This document shows, one piece after another, positions 1-10,700 of a stretch of DNA of 64,000 nucleotides (position 1 is the first letter of the stretch; every line of letters begins with the position of its first letter). Source of the DNA: a virus; IMG/VR virus record IMGVR_UViG_3300020160_001966, positions 1-64,000 of that record; one strand, given 5' to 3'. The position numbers and the translations under genes were made by a program. The notes under the pieces are model-generated. The model had not been told where the DNA came from and did no database searches. It saw only the letters and a list, made by a program, of their open reading frames with translations.

Positions 1-470
1 CATTTTCTGGAGATTCTATGCCATTTAGAAATTCGTTAACTTCCTGCGTGGATTCAGTACCTTGCAATTCTCCACTGATACTATCTGTAGACTCTGAACC
101 ATTTAAAAATTGATTAACACTCTCTGAAGATTCAACACCTTGCAATTCTCCACTAACACCCTCATTAGATTCAGTACCTTGCAATTTGCTATTAACATTT
201 TCTGGAGATTTGGTATCTTGTAATTCTCCACTAACAGTTTTTGGAGATTCAGCACCTTGCAATTCTCCACTAATATTATCTGAAGACTCCACACCATTTA
301 AAAATTCATTAACTTCCTGCGTAGATCCAACACCTTGTAATTTGCTATTAGCATTTTCTGGAGATTTGGTATCTTGTAATTCTCCACTAACACTTTCATT
401 AGATTCAGCACCTCGTAATTCTTCATTAGTACTATCTGTAGATTCGACACCATTTAAAAACTGATCAACT
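1..470 (-). repeat. Coding 39-bp tandem repeat array
   Basis: About twelve imperfect 39-bp units lie in frame within the left-edge gene. Each encodes 13 residues with a conserved L-[QN]-G-x-E-S core. A higher-order pattern is visible: the pair GELQDTKSPEN-[AV]-N then SKLQG occurs twice, separated by intermediate units, which suggests duplication of multi-unit blocks. Confidence 0.8.
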
Positions 471-1108
471 TCTTGTTCTTGCTTAGACTCCGCATTTTTT
501 ACATTTTCAACTTGATCTTCTCTAACTGATAAGTTGTTATTATTTACAGTATCCAATAAAGTATTTTTAACATTTTGATATTTGTTTTCAAAATTAATCA
601 ACTCTTCTTTATTTAAATTTTCTATATTAACATCTGTTTCAGAATTGCTAACAAAATTGTTTACTATACCTTTTATACCGTCTTCTTTTTCTCTTTTTAA
701 AGAATTTAACTCTGCTAATTGTTCCTCTACTTTAGATAACTGTTTTTTAATGGAATCTATATTTCCTTCATTTTTTATTTCTTTATTTTCAACTTTAGAA
801 TAAAAGGTTTCTTTTAATTTTTCAACTTCTTCTATGGATTTATCGATTTCTTTAATATAATTTTTATATTCTACTAATTGAGTGTAATTTTTTTCTATAG
901 TTTCTTTATCAGTCTTATTATTAAAACCATTTTTTTTCAAAAAATCCATTATATCCTGTAATGTAACGTCTTTTTTTACAATACTTTCTAACTCTTGTTC
1001 AGATTCATTAGAATTAGAAGATTCACTTTGATCAACAACATTTTGTAAATTTTGTTGATTTTCACTATCTTCAATTTTAAATGTTTTTTCTGGAGATTCA
1101 GGAGGCAT
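1..1108 (-). CDS. Virion-associated protein with 13-residue tandem repeats (partial, runs off left edge)
   Basis: This frame starts at ATG 1108-1106, six bases after the stop of the Pro-Thr fibre gene, and stays open to the window edge, giving at least 369 residues. The first part is acidic and helical, with long stretches likely to form coiled coil (E/K/N-rich, residues about 50-160). From about residue 210 it becomes a tandem array of 13-residue units of the form x-[EKF]-L-[QNR]-G-x-E-S-x-x-x-[VI]-[SN], alternating GELQG-type and EFLNG-type units; about twelve are visible. It is the last visible gene of the tail operon, so a fibre or tail-associated role is likely, but I recognise no family. 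Confidence 0.7.
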   Translation of the reverse strand, partial: MPPESPEKTFKIEDSENQQNLQNVVDQSESSNSNESEQELESIVKKDVTLQDIMDFLKKNGFNNKTDKETIEKNYTQLVEYKNYIKEIDKSIEEVEKLKETFYSKVENKEIKNEGNIDSIKKQLSKVEEQLAELNSLKREKEDGIKGIVNNFVSNSETDVNIENLNKEELINFENKYQNVKNTLLDTVNNNNLSVREDQVENVKNAESKQEQEVDQFLNGVESTDSTNEELRGAESNESVSGELQDTKSPENANSKLQGVGSTQEVNEFLNGVESSDNISGELQGAESPKTVSGELQDTKSPENVNSKLQGTESNEGVSGELQGVESSESVNQFLNGSESTDSISGELQGTESTQEVNEFLNGIESPEN

Positions 1109-1113
1109 AATTT

Positions 1114-3198
1114 TTAAGCATTGGGAAATAATTTTATATTAGATGAAGCCGAATAATAACCGTCTAATTGTAAAAGAAGATTCCATGACGTAGTATTCAA
1201 CGGGCTAGTTCCCCACCGCATTGTTTGTGTATCAGAATATCTGAAGCTTTCGTTCTCTCCAGTTTTTCCACCAGCATACATGTATGCGACAGCAGTCCAA
1301 GTATTATTGGAATTATCTCTTCTCATAATCCAATCTTGATTTAAATAACTATAACCAAATGTATAAGATTTTCCAGTATTAGTGGTAATATTCACAAATC
1401 TATAAGAGGAACTTTGATTCCAGAAATAACTACTATCAGCATAAGAATTTATAGTATTATTTCTTCCACTATCTATTAAATTAGTTGTTAAATAATTATT
1501 AACAATTTGTGAAGTTGAATAATTTGCTATAGTGTTGCTAAAAGATATGGTATTTACTAATATGTTTTGTGTGTTTCCAGTTGGTGTTGGTGTGGGAGTT
1601 GGAGTTTTTGTGGGAGTTTGAGTTTGGGTTATTGTAGGTGTTGGTGTTGGTGTTGGTTGAGCTATTGTAGTGTGGATAAAAATATTAGAAGATGGACTGA
1701 ATATCACACCATCAGTAGCCCTTATTCTTATATTGTAAGTTGTATTATAATTTAAATTCAATATAGAAGCTGGTGATGTAATATCAGATGGCGTGAAAGC
1801 AATCCAATTAATACCATCCATGCTATATTGGTAATTTATAACATTAGGTGTTGGAGTTGAAGCTAAGAAAAACACATTAGCTTTAACATTACTGCTAGAT
1901 TGGTATTCACTCGTAACATTTATAATACTCGGAGCCGTTAATGGTGCTCTTGTTTGCGTGGGTGTGGGAGTTTGAGTTGGAGTTTTGGTCGGAGTTGGTG
2001 TTTGGGTTTTTGTTGGAGTTTGAGTCGGTGTTTGAGTTGGTGTAGGTGTTGGGGTGACAAAAGAAGTTTTTGTGGGTGTGGGGGTTTGTGTGGAAGTTTT
2101 TGTGGGTGTGCATGTTTGTGTAGGTGTTTGTGTTGAAGTTTTTGTGGGGGTTGGAGTTTGTGTTTGTGTTGGAGTTTGCGTAGGTGTAGATGTTTGTGTT
2201 GGAGTTTTCGTGGGCGTGGGAGTTGTTGTAGGTGTGGGGGTTGTCGTGGGGGCTAAACTTAGAGTTGGGGTCGGTGTTGGTGTTTTAGTTTGTGTAGGTG
2301 TTAAAGTGGGTGTTGGGGTTGGGGTTGGGCATATGTCTAAATTTAAAAATATAGCTGGTGAATAATTGAATCCTTGCACACTTACCCAATTATTTGTTGG
2401 AACTTCGGTTGTTGTTGCTGAATTAGTGTAATAATATATAAAATTATTACTATTTATATCGTAATAAAAAGCAACCCAATTACCCCCTTGTGAAGTTGGC
2501 AATTTTCTTATATAGAAATCTTTATCAACTGAATTATTATACGCAAACACATATCCCAAATACCCTAAATTATACAAACCATATACATATGAACCTTTAA
2601 ATCCAGTTATTTGAGGCTCATTATACACGCAAAAATTTTGAGGGACGCTAACAAAGTTTATAGAAATATTGTAATCGTTTATATTGTTATTATTATTTAA
2701 AATTGAATATTGAAATCTGGCTTGATAAGAATCTGCTTGGACATTCCAACCCTCTTCTGGTATAAAAACTGGATTTATAGAGGGAACTTGCCATTTATCC
2801 ACGAATAAATCAACTCCAGCATATTGACTACCCAATAAAGGGATATCTACAGTTTCCATACCAGAATTTCTATTACCCCAAAGTGCTGGAGTTTGAATAT
2901 GAGTGTAGGGATCTTCCCATATAGATCCAGCGTTCATGTCAACCGAAAACTCACAATCTTGATCACTTCTAAATGTGCTTATTCTAGGTAAATCATTTTT
3001 ATTATAAAAAGGATTATATGTGCTGATTGGAACTGTGAGATTATTCCAATTTATCACCAAACGCTTACCCCTTAAAACTGGAGTTATTGTGGGTGTAGGT
3101 GTTGGAGTGGGAGTATTCGGAGTAGCAGGAATGGGAGTTTGCGTAACAATTGTAGATGCGGAGAAAATCCCACTCAATATTTTATTATCGAATAACAT
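1114..3198 (-). CDS. Fibre-like virion protein with Pro-Thr repeat linkers and an Fn3-like domain
   Basis: This 694-residue protein is mosaic. A short Thr/Pro segment (residues about 20-40) precedes a beta-rich domain (about 42-290). A long mucin-like stretch of PTPT, TQTPT and TKTPT units follows (about 293-425). Then comes a fibronectin-III-like domain (about 426-515, with YQYSMDGINWIAF and YNIRIRATDG). A second Pro-Thr linker and a C-terminal beta domain end the protein. Order and strand place it after the beta-helix fibre gene in the tail operon. Pro-Thr linkers of this kind usually act as extended spacers in surface proteins. The start ATG follows closely on the upstream stop. Receptor binding or surface decoration is inferred. 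Confidence 0.65.
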   Translation of the reverse strand: MLFDNKILSGIFSASTIVTQTPIPATPNTPTPTPTPTITPVLRGKRLVINWNNLTVPISTYNPFYNKNDLPRISTFRSDQDCEFSVDMNAGSIWEDPYTHIQTPALWGNRNSGMETVDIPLLGSQYAGVDLFVDKWQVPSINPVFIPEEGWNVQADSYQARFQYSILNNNNNINDYNISINFVSVPQNFCVYNEPQITGFKGSYVYGLYNLGYLGYVFAYNNSVDKDFYIRKLPTSQGGNWVAFYYDINSNNFIYYYTNSATTTEVPTNNWVSVQGFNYSPAIFLNLDICPTPTPTPTLTPTQTKTPTPTPTLSLAPTTTPTPTTTPTPTKTPTQTSTPTQTPTQTQTPTPTKTSTQTPTQTCTPTKTSTQTPTPTKTSFVTPTPTPTQTPTQTPTKTQTPTPTKTPTQTPTPTQTRAPLTAPSIINVTSEYQSSSNVKANVFFLASTPTPNVINYQYSMDGINWIAFTPSDITSPASILNLNYNTTYNIRIRATDGVIFSPSSNIFIHTTIAQPTPTPTPTITQTQTPTKTPTPTPTPTGNTQNILVNTISFSNTIANYSTSQIVNNYLTTNLIDSGRNNTINSYADSSYFWNQSSSYRFVNITTNTGKSYTFGYSYLNQDWIMRRDNSNNTWTAVAYMYAGGKTGENESFRYSDTQTMRWGTSPLNTTSWNLLLQLDGYYSASSNIKLFPNA
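1953..2330 (-). repeat. Pro-Thr codon repeat array
   Basis: On the minus strand this is a run of ACT/ACA/ACC and CCN codons encoding P-T, Q-T-P-T and K-T-P-T units in the middle of the fibre protein. Shorter arrays of the same kind lie near 1577-1665 and 3077-3160. The plus strand reads as Gly/Val/Cys frames that are only shadows. Confidence 0.85.
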
Positions 3199-3207
3199 AT
3201 TATATCA

Positions 3208-5580
3208 TTAACCCCCCAATTTTCCAATAGCATATATATTATTATTATTAACAAAAATATAAGCTGAATCATAAATCTCATAAAGAGTTTTTCCAGAAGA
3301 TTTATAATTGAAAGATGGTGCGGATAGATATAGATAATTAGTACCAACATTCATAATAGCTACATTAAAACCTTGTTTTAAATTAGCTGGAAATATTGCA
3401 GACAAAACACCCAAAGATGTATTAAAATTGAATATTTTAGAATTATCATTGTCAGAAAATATAAAATTATTCGAAAGATCTATAACGCTTACTGGAGTAA
3501 CCGAAGATTCTTGAATTGATATATTTTTGACAATTATTTGATTACCACTTAACGTATTATTTACTTGTGAATTATTAGAAATTATATTTTTTGAGGATAA
3601 TGATTCTGAAAGTATTTGTGGAGAATATAATACATTTGAAACATTTATGTTTGTAATTTTTAAGTCATAACCACTCAATTTTTCAACTATTATATTTTTT
3701 GAACTTAAACTATCAATATTGGAATTTCCAAAAATTCTTACAGAATTTTGATTATCAGAACTTCCCAAATATAAAGTTGAATTTAATTGATCATAATTAA
3801 AATATTTTCCTATTTTAAAATTACCATTTTCATCTGTAGAATTATAAAAAACTTTACCAACTTTATCAACAGCCACTTCGTTATTTTTATTTCCTCTTCC
3901 ACCATCTTCTAGTCTAGAGTTAGAGTAGTTTACACCAGATCCTATCGTATCGAAAGATTGTGAAGATGCCACTATATTGCTTCTTATAAAAAATTTAACT
4001 TTACTACCAGCTTCTAATTCCAGAGGCATTGGATCAACATATGGATTCCCCGCTATGCTTTGATCAGCGTTGCCTAGATAATAATCTTTTAAAATTATAT
4101 CACACGCATAGCCTTCATTTGGTGGCGTTGCTGCTCTAACCTTGGAAGCACTTAAAACTTCAAAATACATTCCAGAATTTGTTGCAGATAGATAATTTAT
4201 TCCAATGTTCGAAAGCACATAACTTTCATCTACAATAGAGAATACTTGACCAATATATGGTTGTATATCGTTTAAAAATACTTGTTCTCCCGATATTGTT
4301 GGAGATCCTAAATTAGTAACTGTTATCTGTTTAATCGGTACTGATAGATCTAAAGGAAATGGTAATTGACCTATTAATGTAGTTTTTGGAGATTTTCCAA
4401 TTGCAACAAGACCGCTTAAACCGTATGAGGAATTGCATCCATTAACAAAGCAAGTTCCTCCAAAATCACTTTTAACACTTTCATTACATAGTAAGAAAAC
4501 ATTGTTTTTGATATTAGCTGAACCATTATTGGTCACATTGACACCAGTACCACCTTGATTAAAATGATTGAATGAGTTTATCGTCATAGACCTAAACGGT
4601 CCATCCACATTATTCCCATCAATTACAACACCACCACCAGCATCCAATGTATCGGCTGAAGTTCCCTTTGTTTTTGAAGAACAAAAAATTATATATGGTG
4701 AATGTAAAACATATGGTTTTTGTATAGAAGATGATAAATTGAAATATTCAGTTTGCCAAAATTCTAATTGTTCAAACTTTTCATCATTTTTATAAAAATA
4801 ATTTTCACTTAAATCTCTATAATATCTTCCCAAAAATGCTATTTCAAATGGATCGAATATTGGATTTCCAGAATCTTTGGAAAAATTCAAAAAACTAGCT
4901 TTAAATTTTTTAGATACTTCATACACAAAAGGTCTAGGATTGTTTACAAATTCGTAGTAATACTTAACGGCTTTAGCACTGGCTTCTAGCAATCTACTAG
5001 AAGGATATGTTGTTTGTTTTTGATTGGTTAGATATCCAAATTCTGGATAAGCTATTCCATACGCTGGACTAAAATAATCTTTGAATTCTATATTTTGTAT
5101 AGAAGTTTGATTGTTAACCCAAAATATATCATAGAACTTATTTTTAGGTACAACAGTTACTGATTTTACGTTGTCTCCAACAACAGTAACACCTGGCGGT
5201 ACATATATCGGATTATCTTCATAATATTCTCCAGCCTTTACATAAACTGTTACTGGATTTGAAGATGTACCCCATCCATATTCATTTTCCAATTCTATTT
5301 GAATTGGATTTAAATTTCTAGATATTTCAAACGCTTTAGCTAACCCTCTTTTAATAGTTCTAAAAGAAAAAGCTTCCGATGTTCCGCTCTCAGAGTCATT
5401 TCCAGATAAAGAAATATATACGTTATTTGGTTCTAAAGGAACTGCCAATTTTTTAAAAATTAAAGTTAAATCTTGAATAGTTGATCTAAATTCACCACCA
5501 AGTTCTCTATAACCCACAAGATAATCACTAACATCTGGTGGATCAAATACTACGAAATCACTGAATTTTTTATAAGCCAT
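3208..5580 (-). CDS. Large tail fibre/spike with pectate-lyase-like beta-helix
   Basis: This 790-residue protein begins with a short module (SDYLVGYRELGGEFRSTI) shared with another fibre in the window at 26529-27554. It continues with SGNDSESGTSEAFSFRTIKRGL and then VTVYVKAGEYYEDNPIYVPP, a DUF1565/pectate-lyase-like opening of a right-handed beta-helix. Further rungs (VVIDGNNVDGPF, GVNVTNNGSANIKNNVF) follow to about residue 400. The C-terminal half is beta-rich with many short repeats and ends with a compact domain. It lies in the tail operon between the baseplate gene and the Pro-Thr fibre. Polysaccharide binding or cleavage is possible; I cannot identify catalytic residues. Confidence 0.7.
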   Translation of the reverse strand: MAYKKFSDFVVFDPPDVSDYLVGYRELGGEFRSTIQDLTLIFKKLAVPLEPNNVYISLSGNDSESGTSEAFSFRTIKRGLAKAFEISRNLNPIQIELENEYGWGTSSNPVTVYVKAGEYYEDNPIYVPPGVTVVGDNVKSVTVVPKNKFYDIFWVNNQTSIQNIEFKDYFSPAYGIAYPEFGYLTNQKQTTYPSSRLLEASAKAVKYYYEFVNNPRPFVYEVSKKFKASFLNFSKDSGNPIFDPFEIAFLGRYYRDLSENYFYKNDEKFEQLEFWQTEYFNLSSSIQKPYVLHSPYIIFCSSKTKGTSADTLDAGGGVVIDGNNVDGPFRSMTINSFNHFNQGGTGVNVTNNGSANIKNNVFLLCNESVKSDFGGTCFVNGCNSSYGLSGLVAIGKSPKTTLIGQLPFPLDLSVPIKQITVTNLGSPTISGEQVFLNDIQPYIGQVFSIVDESYVLSNIGINYLSATNSGMYFEVLSASKVRAATPPNEGYACDIILKDYYLGNADQSIAGNPYVDPMPLELEAGSKVKFFIRSNIVASSQSFDTIGSGVNYSNSRLEDGGRGNKNNEVAVDKVGKVFYNSTDENGNFKIGKYFNYDQLNSTLYLGSSDNQNSVRIFGNSNIDSLSSKNIIVEKLSGYDLKITNINVSNVLYSPQILSESLSSKNIISNNSQVNNTLSGNQIIVKNISIQESSVTPVSVIDLSNNFIFSDNDNSKIFNFNTSLGVLSAIFPANLKQGFNVAIMNVGTNYLYLSAPSFNYKSSGKTLYEIYDSAYIFVNNNNIYAIGKLGG

Positions 5581-5585
5581 TTCAA

Positions 5586-6242
5586 TTATTTAGCTTTGAG
5601 AAATAGATCTAATTCCTTCGGATTCATATTATAAATTTCATCCAATGAAAAATTAAACTTTTTTTTCAATGCAATTATTTTATTGTATATATTACTTAAA
5701 TTGGAGGAATATAAAGTTTTACAAAAATAAAAAAGAGTGTTATCGAAACAATTTATATAAACTTTAGGTATTCCTTTTATAAAATCAGGCATATCAAACA
5801 TTAATATTTTATTATCGTTTATATGTTTTTTTATTTGTTGAATATTTTGATTATTTTCTTTTAAAATATCTTCAACGTTTTCGTAGTATAAATTTTCTGG
5901 TAATTCAAAATTTTCAAAATTGTAATTTAAACATCTTTTCATTACGTCTTTCAAAAGTACGTCGAATATTACACTCTCTTCTTCATTTTTACCAGAAAGT
6001 CTCAACGAAGGATCGAAGAAAAAATCTTTTAAATGTAGTAAAATATAAAATTTATCTAAATTTTTAATTTTTTTAGGAAATTTTGTAAAATTTTCACATA
6101 TTTCATTAAAAATTTTATTTACAGATTCATAATCAGAATTTTGAATATAGTTGTTAATTTTTACAAAATCTCCAAATTTTATCGAATTGATTCTAATTTC
6201 TTTTTTTAAAGTTGGTATATAGCATTTTGTGTAAAAATCCAT
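5586..6242 (-). CDS. Putative baseplate hub/assembly protein (gp26-like)
   Basis: The product is 218 residues, charged and mostly helical, with no signal peptide or membrane segment. The N-terminus (CYIPTLKKEIRINSIKFGDF) and the overall pattern resemble the T4 gp26/gp51 baseplate hub family, which are short helical proteins needed for hub assembly. Its position, immediately after the tube-initiator gene and before the fibres in one operon, supports a baseplate role. The family match is by eye and weak, so gp26-like is a suggestion only. Confidence 0.4.
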   Translation of the reverse strand: MDFYTKCYIPTLKKEIRINSIKFGDFVKINNYIQNSDYESVNKIFNEICENFTKFPKKIKNLDKFYILLHLKDFFFDPSLRLSGKNEEESVIFDVLLKDVMKRCLNYNFENFELPENLYYENVEDILKENNQNIQQIKKHINDNKILMFDMPDFIKGIPKVYINCFDNTLFYFCKTLYSSNLSNIYNKIIALKKKFNFSLDEIYNMNPKELDLFLKAK

Positions 6243-6247
6243 ATAAT

Positions 6248-7183
6248 TTAAAATATTTCTCTAAAATTAGGTGGATTATTTTGTTTACCGCCTTGAAATG
6301 GGCTTACTTTTGGTAAATTTCCTCTAAAAATTCCAGAAACTCTATCAATTATTTCTGGTAATGGAATATATAAAGAATTTGATACCGCATAATTAGTATA
6401 TGTCCATTGTGTTCCTATACTTTGAGTGGAGGTTGGTTCATCATACCCTAAAGTTTGCGCATTTACACTTATAGGAGCGCAATTAAAAAATGTCCAAACT
6501 TTTCTAGGTATCATGGAGACGTTTTGATAAGTTCTAGTATATTGCATTATATAAATTGTGGATTTAACGTTTCTAATATCTCTTCTAATATATGTGTCGT
6601 TATCTCTAGCAACAAAACCAAAATGTTCTCCAGCTATAACCCAAGGTCTAATTACAAAATCGGAAAAGGATGTATTAGTTTCTAAGAAATCTATTGAAAG
6701 ACTGTTTCCGTAGACTTGTCTACCATCACTTAAAACACCTGGCAAAAAACCTCTATTGTTATTAACAGTAGCAACTTTTGTTTTTAAAGTTTCGCTAGGT
6801 ATGGTAACTTTTTGAGCAAAAATACATCCGTTTACTTTCTGAAAAGGATATGATGCTAAAAAACCTTTAGCTTTATCTATATCAAAATTTTTAGAATCTC
6901 CACCAGTTCTTTCCAATCCTTGCATTATATAAGTGTTTAAACATGCTGGAAAGGGGGATATTAATACAATCCATTGAGATTGTAATGGTATACTCGTTAA
7001 CCAAGATTCTAATTGTAATAGAAAATAATCTCTAGTGGATACTAATGGAGCGCCAGGTATATTAAACCCAAATAATTGACCTATTTGTGGTTGAGTTAAA
7101 GGATTTTGTCCATTTAAAACACCAGCTACATTGTTTTTTAAACTAGATATAGCATTGTTTACTGCATTATTTAAAGCACCCAT
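6248..7183 (-). CDS. Baseplate tail-tube initiator (gp54/gp48-like)
   Basis: This 311-residue protein has a central to C-terminal domain with the tail-tube fold pattern. Residues about 110-280 contain NGCIFAQKVTIPSETL, a DGRQVYGNSLSIDFLETN strand pair, IRPWVIAGEHFGF and a late PRKVWTFFNCAPISVNAQTL segment, as in T4 gp19 relatives. The N-terminal 60 residues are a hydrophobic/Gln-rich extension. In T4, gp48 and gp54 are tube-like proteins that cap the baseplate and start tube polymerisation, which fits a gene directly next to the tube gene. I cannot separate gp48 from gp54. A CATAAATA late-type motif lies 6 nt before the start. Confidence 0.65.
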   Translation of the reverse strand: MGALNNAVNNAISSLKNNVAGVLNGQNPLTQPQIGQLFGFNIPGAPLVSTRDYFLLQLESWLTSIPLQSQWIVLISPFPACLNTYIMQGLERTGGDSKNFDIDKAKGFLASYPFQKVNGCIFAQKVTIPSETLKTKVATVNNNRGFLPGVLSDGRQVYGNSLSIDFLETNTSFSDFVIRPWVIAGEHFGFVARDNDTYIRRDIRNVKSTIYIMQYTRTYQNVSMIPRKVWTFFNCAPISVNAQTLGYDEPTSTQSIGTQWTYTNYAVSNSLYIPLPEIIDRVSGIFRGNLPKVSPFQGGKQNNPPNFREIF

Positions 7184-7212
7184 TTTAATTATTTATGGGT
7201 GAAAAACGATTA

Positions 7213-7761
7213 TTAGTCGTTTTTCTGAGTCCAATAATGATATGCTAATGTCACTGGAAAATTCAACACAGCACCACCCCCATCAGCCATAGCATACGAT
7301 AAAGCACCAACTTGTCTAATACTCACACCAACTAATTGATATTGATTAACCTTCTCAAAGTTATTATCCAATTGAATTAAATCAATTGTTGAATTTTGAT
7401 TAGGGACTAGATAGTTACCTGTGCTATTAGCATCATTAAAAGTATCTCTAGACCATTGTTCAAATTTTCTACGTAATGTTGAGTCTTGAGAACAATAAAA
7501 TTGGATTTCGTAATTTTCCGAATTTGGATATTGTGCCACGCCTGGCAAGTTGAACTGCAATCCCATATATTTAGCTTGAACTGGTGTTATAGCCCTAGCT
7601 GGTAAGGTTGCGCTTCTAGCATATACCAAATCGTCTTCATCGAATCTTATAGTTGTTCCTTGAGGACTGATGCTTAATATTCTAAATTGAACGTCTCTAG
7701 CAAAATCTCTCGCTTGAGCTACTCTGTAGAAGTCTTGTATTGTTTGTTTTGTTGCTGCCAT
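7213..7761 (-). CDS. 19: Tail tube protein (gp19-like)
   Basis: This is the inner tube subunit of the contractile tail. Its 182 residues are close to the T4 gp19 length (about 163). It shows the expected order: an N-terminal helix (DFYRVAQARDFARDVQFRI), the loop DEDDLVYARSATLPARAI, a central strand pair (MGLQFNLPGVAQYPNSENYE), a helix (STLRRKFEQWSRDTFND) and the closing strands QYQLVGVSIRQVGALSY. It sits directly downstream of the sheath gene, the T4 order 18-19. Many copies are needed per virion, so strong late expression is expected. Confidence 0.9.
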   Translation of the reverse strand: MAATKQTIQDFYRVAQARDFARDVQFRILSISPQGTTIRFDEDDLVYARSATLPARAITPVQAKYMGLQFNLPGVAQYPNSENYEIQFYCSQDSTLRRKFEQWSRDTFNDANSTGNYLVPNQNSTIDLIQLDNNFEKVNQYQLVGVSIRQVGALSYAMADGGGAVLNFPVTLAYHYWTQKND

Positions 7762-7778
7762 AATATTTTAATTATTTA

Positions 7779-10700
7779 TTAACCTCCTATTAATTCATCG
7801 AAGTTTGCTCCAGTTCTTGTAGCAATAAAGTTAACAAGAATGAATTCTGCTGTTCTTACAGGTTGTATATAAATATCAACTTTAAGTTCATTATTATCTA
7901 TAACATCAGGTGTATTATTAAGCTCAGAACAAACTATTCTGTAGTCATATAAACCTTCTGTGTTTTTAGCGTTTTCAAATATTGGAGTTAATACGTTAAC
8001 AACTTGTGTTCTTGTAAATAATGTATTTGGTTCAAATACGAAGAACTTAGCAGTATTCTTAGTAGCAGTTTCGAGATTTAAGAACAATCTGCGAACATTG
8101 ATACGATCAAATGCTGATGGTTTTTTCAATAATGTCTTTTGACCAAACACTACGAATCCTTCATTTGGGAAAAATGCTACAGGATTTATAGAAATCTTAT
8201 ACAATTGGTCACGTTGTTTTTGTTTCGGATATACACCCAAATCATTAACTCCAGTTACAACACCGCGAGTGAAACCAGCTGGTGCGTACCAAGGTTGGAA
8301 GTTAGAATCTGTGTTAGCCATTAAAGAAGCCGCAATGCCAGAGAATGGTATCCATATCTGTCTATTTGTAAACGGATCTACAACTTGCGCCCATGTGCTA
8401 TATGTTGTGGCATAAGAGCAATTAATTGTTCCGAATTGATGTCTCAATGGCCAATATATATGTTGTGAGAAATTAGTACTCACATAATTTGGAGCATTTA
8501 AGTTTGGTTCAATTCCAGCATTTGGCGACCATATCTTTTTCGTATTTATAACTTTATTATTATCACCTTGTACGAAAATATTTTTTATAGGATCTAAAAT
8601 TACTAAAAAGTCTTTACGTTGTTTCTCAGCTACATTTATGAAAATATTAGCTATGGATGAATAATTACTTCTAAGATCCAAACCTGCCCCATTCAAACCT
8701 TCAAAATTAGTTATGTAAAAAGAAGATATGCCTTTTAATGATGTGTTTGCGGAGTATTCACCAGCAGATAATCCATCTGTGTTGGATTGTTCTAAAGAAT
8801 TAACATATATAGTACCCAAACCTCCTTCTATAGCTATATCTATAGGATAGACATCTGAATTTTCAACCAATTCAAAGGCTCTGTCTAGTTTTTGAGGTAA
8901 AGAACCTATGTTTTTATTCATTACCAAACTATTAGAATAAATTCCAAGAGGAAATAATGCATCGGTTCTACCATATTCTCTACCCAAGGTTTCGGTAACG
9001 GTAGATACGGCTCCAGATCTTGTTGTATATGTATCTATAGTATCAACAAATCCTTTCTTAGAATAAGGAGTTTCTAATTGAGTACCCAAAATTCTAATTC
9101 TTTTAGAAAGTCTACTATTAGTCAATGGAGACACTTCATTGTATCTATCACTCAAATATGGATTCATTAACAATTTAAAACTATTTGAACCTTCAGTAAC
9201 TTTTTCCATGGAAAAAGGTATGGGCCTTCCACCATCCGAACTATTAACAGTCCTGTTATAGTTTATAGAACCAACATAAGATTCTACTAAATTATAAGCT
9301 AAAGAAGTACTGTCAGTATATAAATCTTGTCTCAATTTGAAAACACCTAATGCGAATGTATCATCGAACGATTTGTCTGCTAAATCATAATTTGAGAGGT
9401 TTTCCATCACTTCAGATATGGAATTTCCACTACCAAATTGATCAGCCGATAAAGTGAAAGATAATCTGCTATTCGGTACTATAGTGAAATCTTTACTACT
9501 TACTACTTCAGCTTCTTTTTGTAAGGATTCAACTCTTGTTATTCCATCAAAGTCTGTGGCTGGATTATAATTACTATTATCCAATAAACCTATATAATAT
9601 CCTTCGAATTTATTGTTTATAGTGCTTTGAGCTTTATTTAAAATGATAAAAGCACTCTCACCAATATTATCATAATTAAAAGCTTGGGAACTTACATTTG
9701 GGTAATTTGACCAATTAACATTTCCGTTTAAAACATCTTCATATTGTTCCAGAGTTAACTCAACGTGAGTAGGTTTACCTATAAAACATGTTTTACCATA
9801 ATATTGTGAATTATAACTATCTGGAATATCGAATGGGTCTTTGCCATCATCTGCCAAAGGAGTATTATATTCATTTGAATTTTCATCACCAACTACTATA
9901 TTATTAGTCCATAAATGATCTATTCTTTGAGATCCATCGACTAAACCAAGAGCATTGAAATATGTACCTTCAACTTCTATTTCTGCTGGATTAATTCCTA
10001 TTCTCGTTCCAACTATTTGGACATCTGGAGGATTATCATATCCTGAACCAATATTTGTTAAATTAACACCAGTTATTCCATAAGTTTTTGTAGTATTGCC
10101 ATATATTAAAAATGTTGGATTCGGTATAGTTGAGGATGCATTCTTACCACCACCAAGGAAACATAATGTTGGAGTTTGGGTATATCCAAAACCAGCATCT
10201 ACAATTCTAACAGATGTCACAGTTGAAGTGTTGGTTGTTGGATTATAATAACCCATTTGAGCTTCCAATGTGGCCATTGTGGTCGGATTACCATTTATGG
10301 TAATAACATCTGGTCTACTAGAATATCCACCATTTTGATTTAAAGTTTGAGCGGAATTTGTTATAACTATGTTGGTCAAATTGAATTGACCCACTTTATC
10401 ATCTGCTAATAAATCAGATACAGCTTGGGCCTGAATAACACGCGTTTCTCCAGATTTTGTTATTAAATTAATTACAGGAAGATTTGCAGGATTTCCGTCC
10501 CATATATATCCAGATCCACTATTTGAAACAAAAATACTTTCATTTACAAATGATGTGGTTATTGAAACAGTCGGTATTGTTTGAAAAGTTCCTTTATTTG
10601 TAATTGTAAAACCAGTTATACCACAAGTATTGGTACCTCTACCATCATTTGCTGTTAAGGCTGCTATAACAGTGAGGTTATCGCCTTCTCCACCTATAGC

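Noticed and set aside
1-470. CRISPR-like array from 39-bp repeats
   Set aside because: The repeats are in frame, have no unique spacers of constant size and encode 13-residue units within an open frame.
2054-2365. Plus-strand Gly/Val/Cys-rich frame opposite the Pro-Thr array
   Set aside because: It is the antisense of the Pro-Thr codons and has only low-complexity residues; the same holds for the frames near 34223-34483 and 27161-27367.
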